From assembly GCF_020509005.1 (NCBI RefSeq), contig NC_063020.1:558001-622000 (forward strand): a stretch of 64,000 bases of DNA. Direction: 5' to 3'. Numbering within the stretch: the first letter of the stretch is position 1; the number at the start of each line of letters is the position of its first letter. The stretch comes from Fulvia fulva. Lineage: Eukaryota > Ascomycota > Dothideomycetes > Mycosphaerellales > Mycosphaerellaceae. Under the pieces are notes generated by a model, which was not told the DNA's origin, ran no database searches, and was given only the letters and a program-made list of their open reading frames with translations. Shown in pieces: positions 21,266-31,936 of the stretch. The position numbers and the translations under genes were made by a program.

Positions 21266-21754
21266 GACGTCTTCAACGCAGCTGCTACAACCTGCCATAG
21301 TAGTCGCCAAGCGTTTCTGATAAGTCCATACTAAGATCTTGCAAGACACTCAAACACAGATCCGCGCTCCTCGCTGCAGCAATGCTCGAGCGCTTCATGC
21401 GCTTCGGAAAGCAACAGCTGAATCTCAATGGCTCTGCGGCGAGCTCCGTCAACATCACATCTGCAGCACCAGGTTTTCGTCAAAGGACTGCTATGGACAA
21501 CCATAAGATCTTTCGTGGAGACAGAACGGCTCGACATCATCACTGCTTGAATGAAGCTCTTCTGCGGTATCTCTGAATACAGCCATTGTCTACCACTTTG
21601 CATCAAAGCTCTGGCGACTTTTCTTTGTTCAACACAGCAAGCTCTCAAATTCATGGCTCGAATTCGCCGGATCCGGCCATTTTCAATACAATGTGCGATC
21701 TCTTTGTTCACGACAGGATAGTGCTTTTCCACAAGACAAATCCCACCGAACGTG
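21266..21754. other. Intergenic between SGD1 and the modular giant gene
   Basis: This 489-bp gap between two plus-strand genes must hold the SGD1 terminator and the promoter of the next gene. The minus-strand frame covering it runs into the next gene and looks like a shadow. Confidence 0.4.
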
Positions 21755-24700
21755 ATGCTGAGCTTCACACTCTCGCAAACACAGATCGCCAGTATGCCGT
21801 TTCTGCGCAATCTGCTCGCGTGGGCCACGGGATTCAAGGATGCTAGGTTGGAGGACGAGGAAATGGAAATCGATGACGAACGAATGGAAGTCGACGACGA
21901 TGCCAACATTGCGGTGCTTGACGCTATACACCAGCGCGTCATGATCTTTGCACAGGAAAGCGTCGCAGCGATGTCCCAAGACCTGAGTCAGTACGAGGTC
22001 GTGCGCAACATCACCAGATACGGCTGGGATCCATTGCGCGCCCATCAACTCGCCACCGCCCTCTTCGATCGCAATCAACCCAGCGGCCAACCCGAGCCAT
22101 TCGGAAGCAAACCATACCTCCTCCTAGCCAGAACCATCGCCAGTAACCAGCAAGAAGCAGAGAATCTCCTCGCCGAGCACCTACAGCGTCTTGACACCTC
22201 TTGGGATAGAGACGAATATGCTGCAGCGCGAGAGGTCGCAAGAGAACTACATGCAAGAGGTTATCCTTTGGACTATTTGGATGCCTATTTTGGTGAGCTC
22301 TTGGGGGATGAGGTTGAGGATCTGGCGATGGCGTTGAGAGTTGGTGTGGGACGGAGAGATCCACTGGAGTTGCTTGCGGAGTGGGCGCCTTGGGTGCAAG
22401 CTGGCGATGATAGGGATGGGTCACTATTGCGTGGACATCGGGAGCAGGAGCAGACGAATGAGGCTAAATTCGTGCGTTTGTTCAGTCAAGAGTTTCAAGA
22501 CTTGACCAGCGGAGAGCAACCTTTGGGCGAATTCAAGAATTCCTGGAGTCCATCCGTGGCCTGGCAGATCGTCAACAATGCCTACTACACCCACCACCAG
22601 GACATTCCCACAGCCAAACAGTGGCTCCAGTCTTACATGAAAGACACGGACCCCCGTTTCGCGCCTGAAAGCTTCGCCAAGTTCTGGCAGGATGGTCATA
22701 AAAGACTCCTAGCATCCGTTCGTGACTTCTTCGCTTTCCTTGATGAAGACGACTTGGTGACCTTGTGCGAGTACTACAGCAAGTGGTTCTACGCTCATTG
22801 GCCCACTGGATGGATCACGGAGACGATTGTGAACCTGAACAAGAGGAGGAAGCTCAGTCTTGTCGATGCTGCAGCGAACGTCAATCAAGATATGGAGAAC
22901 CTCACTCCCAATGTGGCCGTTCTTAATTGGGTTCCCGAACTCGCTAGCCTCCTCTACCCAGACGCCTCCGACTCCAGCTCTGTCACATTCGGCCGTGAGC
23001 GCGTACCCGTCGAAATGGAGCCCAACGCTTTTGTCCATGACTTCGCCCAAGAGTTCGTAGATCTCGTCAGAGGCGACGCCACGGTGGGAAGAGGACCCAT
23101 GTATCCCTATGAAGCCTGGCGACTGCTCAACTGCATATTCGCTGCCACCTTCGGGCAAGGTCTCGCCAGAGCGAAGGAAGCACTCCTCGAGCATCTCCAG
23201 TCTGACGATGATGTCCATATCCTCAACCAGCCGGGCACGATCCAGAGAGTCCAGGACGACACGCGTCTGATGTACAGCGGTCTCTCCGCAGACACTCTGG
23301 ACCCTCTCATCGAAGACGTCATCCGATGGTACCGAGACGGATGGCCAGTCAGATGGATCTGGTCCATGCTGGATTGCCCGCCAGAAGGCCAGGAGTTTGT
23401 CACAGACTACGACGACTCTCGGGAACGCCTGAATGCCGAGCTGGAGACGTTTAACAAGCACGATTTCACTCCAAATCATGTCCTCTTTGATTGGATACCG
23501 GCGTTGATGACGGTGCTTGAGGAGGGTGGGGTTGATGTCGATGCGGCTTGTAGATGGCTATTGCCAGCGGTGCCTGGTCCTGATTCTCCGGTGCGAGAGC
23601 AGGCGGATACGCCTTATGGGAATTTCGATGATATTAATGATTTGTATGGCCCGGTGGCTGGGACGTGGCGTCCGGCAGAGGAGCTGGAAGAAGAAGTCGA
23701 TGATGCTGAGATTAAGGACGTTGGTGATGAGGGTGTTGCTGAAGCAGACCGCGAAGCGAATGATATCCAGGAGGCATTGGACGAGCAGCTGATGGACTTT
23801 GCTGGCGAATCTGACACTGAAGACGACGATGAGCTAGGCGACCTTCAAAGCCAAAACGTCGATGACGCTGAAGCCGAGGACGCTGTTGATGAAGATGGAT
23901 CTGCGGAACATGGCGAAGCAGCTCTGGATTCGGAAGACCAATTTTTGGACGAGCAGCTGATGGGCCATGCGGATAGTTCCCACACCGAAGACGACGACGA
24001 GCTATTGACGGCTCTCACCGCTGCTCTCGAGGATGGGGAGATACCGGATGATAAGCAGGAGCGATTGACAGAGAAGCATTGCAGACGCCTGCTAGATGCC
24101 GTGATGAACCGCAGAACGAACATCAATTCTCGTGGCCAATTCTCCGCGAACCAAGCCTGGTATTTCAGCGAAGGAAGCGTGGGGTGGCTAACAGAACTGC
24201 GGAAGTGGGGCTGGGACGCCTTCCACGCTCACCTGCTGATCGACGCCCTTCGCCGCTCTGGCGTGACCAGGGAGGAGATGGATGAAGAAGTGAACAACAA
24301 ACCCTCAGACGAGATGTGGGCCATCACTCTCCTCGATGCCTCCGTTCAGTCCTTCGAGCGTGCGTATCCTGGCGCTGAACACGTGGCAATTCGAGAGGAA
24401 GCCTATAATCTATACCAACGTGGCTACAGCGTCGACTTTTTGACCGAATGCTTGCAGACACTCGACCGGCAAGGCATATCAGTCACACTTTGGTCTCGTG
24501 TTCTGGCTGCAATTCCATCATGGCACCCTGTAGGAGAATGGTTGATGCTTTGGTGTCCGAGAATCCGGGAAGTATACCCAGAGTTTCTCAAGGATGACAG
24601 CATTGAGGATGGGTTCAAGATCACCATCGAACCTCGGAAGAGCAGCAAGACCGTCATTGTCAGGCGGTTTCATAACGAGTTCCGTGACCTGGTCACCAAC

Positions 24701-26899
24701 TGGAATTGGTCTCCGGCTGAGGCCTGGTTCCTGGTTACGGCTGCTTACGATGAGACTTGGCATAATGTTTCGAGAGCAAAGGAGATCATCTATACGTCTC
24801 GTGACAACGCTCCCGATGAAGTCATGGCATCGTACGCAGGCGATAGAGAAGAGGCATTGAAAGATTACTATGACGAGCAAGACGAGTCGGATTTGGAGAT
24901 CCTGCTGACCTGCTACCGTAATTGGTACCAGAGCTTCTGGCCGAGTCTTTGGATCGACGAAAAGATGGAAGACTTGGAACTACACCAACCGCTTGTGGCT
25001 GCGGCTTTACTGAACAGGCAACTCGAGGAACTTCTCGGTATGGCCTATACCCCATCCTCTGTTCTTCTCGAATGGGCTCCGGAGCTCCGTACTACGTTGA
25101 ACAGAGACGACGAGCGCCGACGCGAGCGCGCTCTCGCAGACATCGATGACGATATGAAGATCGTTGTTGACGGCGATGACTGGGACGAAGAGGATGAAGA
25201 CGACGAACTCTACGCATCTGATGAGGAGAATGCTAGTGAGGATTCTGACGCGACCATGGACGACGACGACGAGGAGGAGAATGTCGAGATGCCTCTCAGC
25301 CCAGAGGAGGAGGAAAGTCTTGGATACGATGTCCAAGGCCTTCACTCGCGACGCAGCATGTATAGACGTCGTTCTGATGAAGTCCTCAGAGCCAACACCG
25401 ACTTCAATGCGAACTACCCTGGCGAAGATGGCGAGAGGCAATTCAAGGTGCAATATGATGGGATCCCAGAGTACCGATCTCCCAGCCCATCGCCCAGGGA
25501 AGGAAGTGCGCGAAGTACCGTGCCATTCCCCAAGTCGCGACAGATACCTGCGCCACTGCGCCCATCGCTCAAGTCTTCTTGGAGTCCGAAGTTTGGCGCT
25601 CCATCGACGATCCATCGGAGAACGCCGTATGGATTACACCTGTTCAGGCCCTCGGCGACAGCAGACTCGTTCGATATCAACGCTCCAGTAAATCCGAACT
25701 CGCCTTTCGCTCCTGCGCACACTACCAGGGTTGACTCGCCTAAGAGTGCATCGTCCAAGACCGTTTCTCCCAGGTCTCCCAAGCCTGATTCGCCAAAGGA
25801 CGCGACGTCTTCGAAGTCCCCTTCTCCCAAGTCCTCAGAGTTCTTTACACCTCAGTCTTCGATGTCACCACCGCCGAGTTCTGAAATGCACTTTCCCAGC
25901 CTTTCGCAGTCGGGCTCGGAAAAGTCGTCAGAGCAGTCTCGAAGGTCTTCGAAGACTGCTTCGTCGTTGCCATCACTATATCGTTCTAGTTCAGCGGACT
26001 CTCCGGCGCCGGAGGACAATTCTCCAGCGTCTTCTAAGACGTTGTCGCGAAGATCCTCAGAGCACTCTCCAGTGTCTTCAAGGACTGCTTCGCTAAGATC
26101 ACATACGTCCCACACACGTCCAGTGGACTCTCCAAGCTCCACGAAGACGAATTGGCCCGAATCTTCACAAGCACCATCTCCAAGATACTCGGAGCATTCT
26201 CCAGTCTTATCAAAGACTGCTTCGCGAGGATCGTCTAAAACGCTATCTGACATGGGCCCTCCCGACTCCCCTACTCCACGATTTTCACCGACTGTGGCTG
26301 CTCCTCACCCGCCTTCACCTCTTGGCCCAACAGACGAGAGCTTCGAAGAGGTAATGAGCAGACGTCCATCATCATCGCCACCGTCTCCACCTCTCAACCC
26401 CAGCCAACGTCAGACTCCCAGGTCCTACCGTGTCGCCAAATCAACCTTCAAAGACTATCGTGTCAAGAAAGTTGATCCGCTCAGATATAGCAACAAGCTT
26501 GATCAACCTCATCGACTTCCAGATACACCGACGAAGTCGCACTTGCCGCCCAGCCCGAGGAGGAGTGGACCAAAGAAGAGGCCTGTATGTGAGACTTGTG
26601 GCAGGGCATTTAGGGTGACCAAGAAGAAGAAGAAGAAGAAGAAGAAGAAGGGTGGGAAGACCAGTCATATGAAGAACGCATTGGCGATTGCTGCTACTGC
26701 TAATATTCCTGACGAGAGACCGAGGACAAGATCGGTTACAAGATCGATTGCGAATGCTGCTGGTATTCCGGACGAAGAGTTGAGGAGAAGGTATCCGATT
26801 GCAACGTCGATTGCCACTGCTGCTGATAATCCAGACGAGCAGCCGAGGAGGAGTAGAAGGGCCAGGAGGAAGAGAAGAAGGTACAGTGATGAGTATTAA
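21755..26899 (+). CDS. Giant modular protein of unrecognised family (A-B-B-A-B architecture)
   Basis: A single-exon frame of 1,714 residues from ATG 21755 (a second in-frame ATG at 21794, MPFLRNLLAWATGF, may be used). By eye I see two copies of a module A (about 82-222 and 812-948; W-D-P/A-x-x-A-H-x-L then a Y-x-L/V-D-x-L segment ending in a W-x-P motif) and three copies of a module B (about 239-400, 425-585, 967-1125; F-x-x-EF-x-DL, EAW-x-x-V/L, W-Y-x-x-x-WP-x-x-WI, then L-x-W-x-P-E/A-L). Acidic linkers lie at about 600-760 and 1120-1190. A Ser/Pro-rich region (about 1235-1555) follows, then a lone CETCGRAF Cys pair, ten Lys (AAG repeat) and three short IPDE-type repeats rich in Arg. The C-terminus looks nuclear. 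No enzymatic motif was recognised. Confidence 0.65.
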   Translation: MLSFTLSQTQIASMPFLRNLLAWATGFKDARLEDEEMEIDDERMEVDDDANIAVLDAIHQRVMIFAQESVAAMSQDLSQYEVVRNITRYGWDPLRAHQLATALFDRNQPSGQPEPFGSKPYLLLARTIASNQQEAENLLAEHLQRLDTSWDRDEYAAAREVARELHARGYPLDYLDAYFGELLGDEVEDLAMALRVGVGRRDPLELLAEWAPWVQAGDDRDGSLLRGHREQEQTNEAKFVRLFSQEFQDLTSGEQPLGEFKNSWSPSVAWQIVNNAYYTHHQDIPTAKQWLQSYMKDTDPRFAPESFAKFWQDGHKRLLASVRDFFAFLDEDDLVTLCEYYSKWFYAHWPTGWITETIVNLNKRRKLSLVDAAANVNQDMENLTPNVAVLNWVPELASLLYPDASDSSSVTFGRERVPVEMEPNAFVHDFAQEFVDLVRGDATVGRGPMYPYEAWRLLNCIFAATFGQGLARAKEALLEHLQSDDDVHILNQPGTIQRVQDDTRLMYSGLSADTLDPLIEDVIRWYRDGWPVRWIWSMLDCPPEGQEFVTDYDDSRERLNAELETFNKHDFTPNHVLFDWIPALMTVLEEGGVDVDAACRWLLPAVPGPDSPVREQADTPYGNFDDINDLYGPVAGTWRPAEELEEEVDDAEIKDVGDEGVAEADREANDIQEALDEQLMDFAGESDTEDDDELGDLQSQNVDDAEAEDAVDEDGSAEHGEAALDSEDQFLDEQLMGHADSSHTEDDDELLTALTAALEDGEIPDDKQERLTEKHCRRLLDAVMNRRTNINSRGQFSANQAWYFSEGSVGWLTELRKWGWDAFHAHLLIDALRRSGVTREEMDEEVNNKPSDEMWAITLLDASVQSFERAYPGAEHVAIREEAYNLYQRGYSVDFLTECLQTLDRQGISVTLWSRVLAAIPSWHPVGEWLMLWCPRIREVYPEFLKDDSIEDGFKITIEPRKSSKTVIVRRFHNEFRDLVTNWNWSPAEAWFLVTAAYDETWHNVSRAKEIIYTSRDNAPDEVMASYAGDREEALKDYYDEQDESDLEILLTCYRNWYQSFWPSLWIDEKMEDLELHQPLVAAALLNRQLEELLGMAYTPSSVLLEWAPELRTTLNRDDERRRERALADIDDDMKIVVDGDDWDEEDEDDELYASDEENASEDSDATMDDDDEEENVEMPLSPEEEESLGYDVQGLHSRRSMYRRRSDEVLRANTDFNANYPGEDGERQFKVQYDGIPEYRSPSPSPREGSARSTVPFPKSRQIPAPLRPSLKSSWSPKFGAPSTIHRRTPYGLHLFRPSATADSFDINAPVNPNSPFAPAHTTRVDSPKSASSKTVSPRSPKPDSPKDATSSKSPSPKSSEFFTPQSSMSPPPSSEMHFPSLSQSGSEKSSEQSRRSSKTASSLPSLYRSSSADSPAPEDNSPASSKTLSRRSSEHSPVSSRTASLRSHTSHTRPVDSPSSTKTNWPESSQAPSPRYSEHSPVLSKTASRGSSKTLSDMGPPDSPTPRFSPTVAAPHPPSPLGPTDESFEEVMSRRPSSSPPSPPLNPSQRQTPRSYRVAKSTFKDYRVKKVDPLRYSNKLDQPHRLPDTPTKSHLPPSPRRSGPKKRPVCETCGRAFRVTKKKKKKKKKKGGKTSHMKNALAIAATANIPDERPRTRSVTRSIANAAGIPDEELRRRYPIATSIATAADNPDEQPRRSRRARRKRRRYSDEY
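26621..26650 (+). repeat. (AAG)10 microsatellite encoding poly-Lys
   Basis: Ten exact AAG units inside the giant gene encode ten lysines next to the CETC motif. Length variation would keep the frame. Confidence 0.9.
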
Positions 26900-27856
26900 G
26901 CTATTGTTTGCAGCTCGGTAACGATTCGTAATGTTTAGCTCCAGCTCTTGAGCTTCTCCAAGGTGTCAAAGATCGTGCTCTTTCCAACATCTAACTTTGA
27001 TGGATTTGCGAGAGTATGAACACTTGCGCGCAACAAAGTGAAGTGCCGTTGGCCAAGTTCTCTGTATGCACATGACACACCCACACTGTGTCGACTATGT
27101 GACGGCACGATCCACGACATCTTGCCCGCAGATTCCAGGGCTTCAGTATCATTCGAGTGGAATGTGCACCACGCGATGTTCGCCTTGCACGAATACAGCA
27201 ATTTCAGTGGAGTGATGTACAGCGGAACTGACCAGAAAGGCAAGCCGAGCACATGCCGATCTCTCTTGGCCCGTGCGTCTAGCACGATATCGAACGGGAT
27301 GCATCGCCACGAGACATTATGTGCACGAAGCTTTGAGCTTGGCATTTGAGATCATTATTCTGACTGCGTCTGAGGTCATAGTATCCAACCACAGCCTTTC
27401 GCTTGTTGAAGGATTCCAGAGCAGTCTGGAGGGTCAACTTCATGGATCTGCTTTGTATGGTAATGATGGACGCCAAAGGCGGTGTTTGACGGTGAAGGAT
27501 GCTAATGATAGAGCGGTATCGATATTTGGCTGTTTGGTTGGTGCTCGGCTGGGGAGAATCAACAGTGTCTTTTGGGGGCCATGGGCTTCAATGGGAGTGA
27601 TTGACAACGCCGACGACGCATGGGCATTAAGGCTGAAAGTTCCATTCGGGGGAACCGCCTCCTATGTATGTTGGCGGTGGAGCTATATAGGCCAGACGTC
27701 CCCCAGAACGAGGGAAAGGAAAGGGTATCTACTGCACCCAGCATTCAAGCCTGGTTTTACCAAGAACACCCATCGACCCAGCACTTAGGCTTAATCCCAT
27801 CCACCAAAACCCTCTCCCCACGAGTTTCTCGAGAATGTCCGCCGAAAAGGAAGACA
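26900..27856. other. Mostly intergenic, with a doubtful minus-strand ORF
   Basis: Apart from the weak ORF at 26935-27345, this stretch contains overlapping frames on both strands with no family likeness. A TATATAGG sequence at about 27682-27689 lies roughly 170 bp upstream of the secreted-protein gene and may belong to its promoter. Confidence 0.35.
26935..27345 (-). CDS. Doubtful ORF, 136 aa
   Basis: This frame starts at an ATG and encodes 136 residues with some protein-like character (VPLYITPLKLLYSC, ending STIFDTLEKLKSWS). A second ATG frame (27279-27476) overlaps its 5' end in another phase and could be an upstream exon or a frameshifted continuation, but I find no clean splice pair. The opposite strand is also open. 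It may be a real orphan gene or chance. Confidence 0.25.
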   Translation of the reverse strand: MPSSKLRAHNVSWRCIPFDIVLDARAKRDRHVLGLPFWSVPLYITPLKLLYSCKANIAWCTFHSNDTEALESAGKMSWIVPSHSRHSVGVSCAYRELGQRHFTLLRASVHTLANPSKLDVGKSTIFDTLEKLKSWS

Positions 27857-28139
27857 ATGCCCTCACGAACCCTCCTCACCCTCCTCACCCTCCTCTCCTC
27901 TGCCGGCCTCGCCCTGGCTCAGGACATCCCCACCCTCAGCGTGAGTCCTTCCCACCAAAGCCCCTACCCCCTCCCTCCCTAACCAACCACTAACACCCCC
28001 CTCCCAGATCCCTAGCATAACCCCCCTCTCCATCACCTCCATCACCCCCATCTCCCTGCCTTCCCTCCGCCCCCTCCCAACCCCCAACATCGGCAACAAC
28101 AACAACTCCCCCCCCCCCCCAACTAGCTCGACAGCACCT

Positions 28140-28230
<91 letters not shown>

Positions 28231-28607
28231 CGCCCACTACTGCTGCCCCGGGCGCCATCTACAGCAACAACTCCAACTCCAACTCCGTAAACGACGCCTT
28301 CTGCTGCGTTGGCGCCTCCTTCGATTCCTCGTGTTTTCCATTCTGTACTGGGACGAATGGCGGAGTTAGTCAGATTGCGACGACTAGGCAAAGCTGTTCG
28401 GCGAGTGTGCCGTTGACGGCGAGTGATTATGTTAGTAGGATTGATAGTGCTGCGAAGGGGGTTGCGACGATTATGGGGACGTTGAGTGGGAGTGGAGGGA
28501 GTGCTACGACGGGGACGAGTGCAGGTGGTGCTGCTGGGGCGATGGTGACGAATGGGCCTTTGGCTGGGACGGCGATGGTTGCGGGTGGGTTGTTGTTGGC
28601 TTTGTGA
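27857..28607 (+). CDS. Secreted Thr-tract, GPI-type cell-surface protein
   Basis: Two exons (27857-27940 and 28008-28607) joined across a 67-nt intron (GTGAGT...TCCCAG) give 227 residues. The first ~21 residues are a signal peptide (MPSRTLLTLLTLLSSAGLALA). A short Ser/Pro/Ile stretch follows, then five prolines and about 31 consecutive Thr from an (ACA)30 repeat. The compact part has a CC-C-C-C pattern (DAFCCVGASFDSSCFPFC, then a later Cys). A Gly/Ser/Ala-rich linker ends in a hydrophobic tail (AMVAGGLLLAL), as expected for a GPI-anchor signal. The Thr tract would be an O-mannosylated stalk holding the domain away from the wall (inference). I do not recognise the Cys domain. Confidence 0.75.
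28140..28229 (+). repeat. (ACA)30 microsatellite in coding sequence
   Basis: Thirty uninterrupted ACA units, followed by ACG, encode about 31 Thr in the secreted protein. The reverse strand would read poly-Val or poly-Cys, which explains the long antisense open frames here. Confidence 0.95.
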
Positions 28608-28823
28608 GTTGGTTAATGTAGACTCAAGACAGGAGCGGATTGAAAGATTGATGATTGTCTGAAAACTTTCGACTTTTGGTTCATGGCTCGTATGTCATGT
28701 TCATCTACCACATCAGCGCACTACGTCTTCAGTGTCCTGTGACGCCGTTATCATCATCATCCACCACCCTTCGAAGCGCTCACCACCCGTGCGCAAAGAA
28801 GTTACCTCCTCTGAACTCCTGCT

Positions 28824-30970
28824 CTAGACACCCAGCCTCTCTGCCGTAGCCATCAAGCTACCCATGAAAGTGACAATGAGTCTCGTCCGCAGGCTCGTGA
28901 TATCCTCCGGTACCAGCCAGATGGTCGCGCCCATCTTTCTTGCGATCGAAATGGCGAGCTTGGCATTCGCGTATGCCTCCTCGTCTGATCGTCCAGTGGC
29001 CACGAGATCGTAGTCGACATACGAGCTCTTGATGCCGTTCAGCACGTCAAGAAGGTACACACCCGATGCAATTTGCTGGTCCTTGAAGCTCCGTACTTGC
29101 GATGAGCGACCACCTTTCTTGACGGTGTTGTTGGCCCACTGCACCATGTCCGAGTCGCTGATCTCGCGCTTACCGAGACGTTGTGCGAGTGCTGACAGAG
29201 TGTTTGTGATATCCTTGCGCATGAGTTGCCAGACCATTCCGAGTGTGAGAGTCCGCTGGCCGTCTGTGATGTCTGCACCTTGGATACCAACAAGCGAAAA
29301 TCTATTCTGCTTGCCAATCTCCACTGCGTAGTTGGTGTTCTCGACCGCCTTGAATCGTGACATACCCGACTTGATCGTCAGGTATTGCTCATCCTCGTCC
29401 TGGCTCACAGGTGTGACGGCATTGGCTGGTGGCTTGTTGACGTGTCTCCAGTTCACGCTGCCCTGGATAACCTTGTCGTATGCTTGTAGCAGAATGATGC
29501 CGTCCTTGAGATCGTCGAAGAATGATGTGACAGTTGGCTTGACGTCCATCGAGTTGAGCCATAGAGTGAACACACGTGCTTCGCGCTCGCCCTCTGCGTC
29601 GAAGTCGTCGATCTCTGCCTTCTCTTCCTCTGTGATCGGGTCCAGACCTGGGTGGTTGTTGAAGAGGTTTGCGACGAATGCAAGGTTGAGCTTCGGGTTG
29701 CCTGCCGCGAGTGACTTTGGTGTCAAGAACTTGCGGCACGGAGGATCGAGGCGGTCGGCGTTTTGGAGGACTTGCTCGGCTCGTTGCTGTAGGTCGGAGG
29801 TCTGGAGAGGTGATCGCGAGCAGACATTGGGTGCGAGCTGGTTGAGCAGGACAGTATAGTTTTCCGCGTCCTTGACATCGCTCGAGAAGTTTTGTACTCT
29901 GCTGCCATTTAGTACTAGAACAATGCTGCGGATTATGTTAGTGCTTACCTCCTGTTCCAACCAGCGTTCTTCAAGTGGTAGTTGAACCATCTCAGCAGGA
30001 TCTGCTCGGGAGGGAGTCGCAAAAACTGCTCCAATGTCTCACCGTCTTCAAGCAAGCGGTAAAGCTCAGGGTGGAGCTTGATGTCGATCTTGCCCAGCAG
30101 ACCTCTACGGATGATCTGCCATATCAGACCCAGCACGAGATGCTCGCGGACCTCAATAATATCTCCAGCGCCAATGTTGACCACAGAGCAGCCAATCCCC
30201 TTGGAGGACTCAATGACAATGTTGTTGTTCTCCGTCATGTGGAAAGCGTTCAGCTTCTTGATCTTCTTGCCCTCTCTGTTCAGCACCCGCTCGTCGATGG
30301 TGTCCGGCACGCTGTCGTTGATGAGCTTGGCTAGCACGAGACCGTCTCTGCAGGAGTCGAACATCTCGAAGGTGTCGAGTGGGAAGGGCAAGAGGTGGCC
30401 AATGTCTGCATCGCCGGCCAGAACCGCGTTGATGTGCGAGGTGAAGGCGGTGCGCTCGTCCTCGTTGATGGTGTGCTGCGAGCTGCCTGTTGCTCCTCCG
30501 ACCGTGATTCTGCCTGGCTTTTGCTGTGCGCCGCCCCCAGTGCCTTGACTCTGTAGTGCGCCGGCGGGAGCGGCTCGACCCTGGTGAGGCTGCGCGGCAT
30601 TACTAAAGCCTCGCGATCTCTGCTGGGCAGGACTGCTCTGTCGTAGCCGCGCAATCAGATCGACATAGTCGTCGAGCTCCACACGCCTCGAACTGTCCAG
30701 CTCGACCTCTTTCAGCGCCTGTCTCACCACATCGTACGGCTGTCGCTCGGTGCCTTGGGCTGACTTGATGGCCGTCGCCTCGTCTACGTAGCCCTTGTCG
30801 TCGACGTCGAGTTTGCGAAAGGCATCGCTGAGCCCGTAGATCTCGGATTGCGGGAACTGGGGGTATTTCTGGGAGAGAGTGTTAGCTGAACACTCTTCCA
30901 CGTGCTCATAGCACAACCGCTAGCCAGCTTTTCTGGGCGGCAGTACCTTTTGTAGCTTGAGTACGTTCAT
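28824..30970 (-). CDS. SAC6: Fimbrin/plastin, actin-bundling protein
   Basis: Three exons (30970-30947, 30868-29949, 29898-28824) with introns of 78 and 50 nt; 672 residues starting MNVLKLQK then KYPQFPQSEIYGL. Order: an EF-hand-like N-terminus (FRKLDVDDKGYVDE), a Gln/Gly/Ala-rich linker, then four calponin-homology domains forming two actin-binding modules (first near DGLVLAKLINDSVPDTID, later GIILLQAYDKVIQGSVNW and GVYLLDVLNGIKSSYVDYDL). This is the single fungal fimbrin, which cross-links F-actin in endocytic patches and the hyphal tip collar (family knowledge). Joins are in frame (NRR|VQNFSSDVKD matches the conserved family junction). It converges on the secreted Thr-tract gene. Confidence 0.93.
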
Positions 30971-31164
30971 GGTCGAAAGCAATCGCTGTACGGTATGGAC
31001 TGTCGTGGAGAAGGCAAGCTGAGGAAAGCGGTGGTGGAATGTGGAATCAGGCGATATGTTGCAGCCTGCCGGGCAATTGCGCGTTCAATGTGCCATCCGG
31101 ACTTCCCTTCACAAGTGACGTGTGTCGGAACCACACAGCCCACTTCCGGTGCAACGTTGATCCG

Positions 31165-31936
31165 GCCGGAGTACTGATGTCAAACCCGCCAAGTGCTCCA
31201 GCGAGCAAAGGGCCGAAGAGGACGACGTCTACCTCGCTGGACTCTGGAAGAACGATCCGATCAACCAGTTTCCCGGGGTTGAATCAACTGGGTTGAAGAC
31301 AACAATCTGTGTCCGGAGTTCCGCACGACAGGCTACATCGCCCCAAGCAGGAGTTGGGTATCGCACCCTCACCCTAGGGGCGTCACCTTCAATCATGCCT
31401 CCACAACACCATATACGCCAGAACTCGACTCACACGAATGTGTGCCCAGCAGGCACAACCCGTTCGGGCAGGTCCCCTCTGGACATCTCACACTTCGTGG
31501 CTATCACTGCCGAGCTAAGCTCGACGCAACATGGCAGTCCTCGCACCGCGGCATTGGTACCAACATCGCTCTTCGAAACGACTCTCCATTGAGCTTCATA
31601 GCCCGCGACTCCGACGCAACAGATTCGAGACTCCTGTGCACTTGTGCGCGCTGCAGCTGGCTGACTCGCGATCAGTCGCCAGACGTTGATGCCAGCATCA
31701 ATTTCACCAACTACGAGACCACAGGTGCAGTCCTACTCTTCTGGCTTACGGACCGTAAATGTTTGGTCCTTGGAACATTTGCTTCTCACGACGATAATCA
31801 CATCCGACTGGGTATCTCGTTTCGTAACGACAACGACAAAGGCATTCACCTTGACGGTGAGGGCTACTGGGTGCAGAATGTGGAACTCGCGAGAGATGTT
31901 CCAGGCGCGGTTCTGGCCGACGTTCGGATCGTATAG
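31165..31936 (+). pseudogene. Remnant of a HET (heterokaryon incompatibility) protein, C-terminal half
   Basis: The translation shows, in order, YLAGLWKND in one frame and then, in another frame after about 31280, GYIAPSRSW, PRGVTF, HNPFGQVPSGHLTLRG and an open frame to the stop at 31936. HET-domain proteins commonly carry AGLW, then APSWSWAS, then NPFGxVxxGxLxLxG after the HET domain, so I read this as that C-terminal half. The usual Trp in APSWSW is Arg here, the two blocks are in different frames, no ATG heads the frame, and the N-terminal HET domain is absent (fimbrin starts just 195 bp away). A truncated relic is the simplest reading. Alternatively, a small intron joins the parts of a short gene. 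Confidence 0.5.

Noticed and set aside
27863..28391. Long minus-strand frames rich in poly-Val or poly-Cys opposite the secreted-protein gene
   Set aside because: They are the complement of the (ACA)30 repeat and its flanks; the plus strand has a signal peptide, an intron and a GPI tail.
31442..31936. Calling this 164-codon frame an intact gene
   Set aside because: It begins with GTG, and HET-protein motifs continue upstream of that point, so it is part of a larger broken gene.
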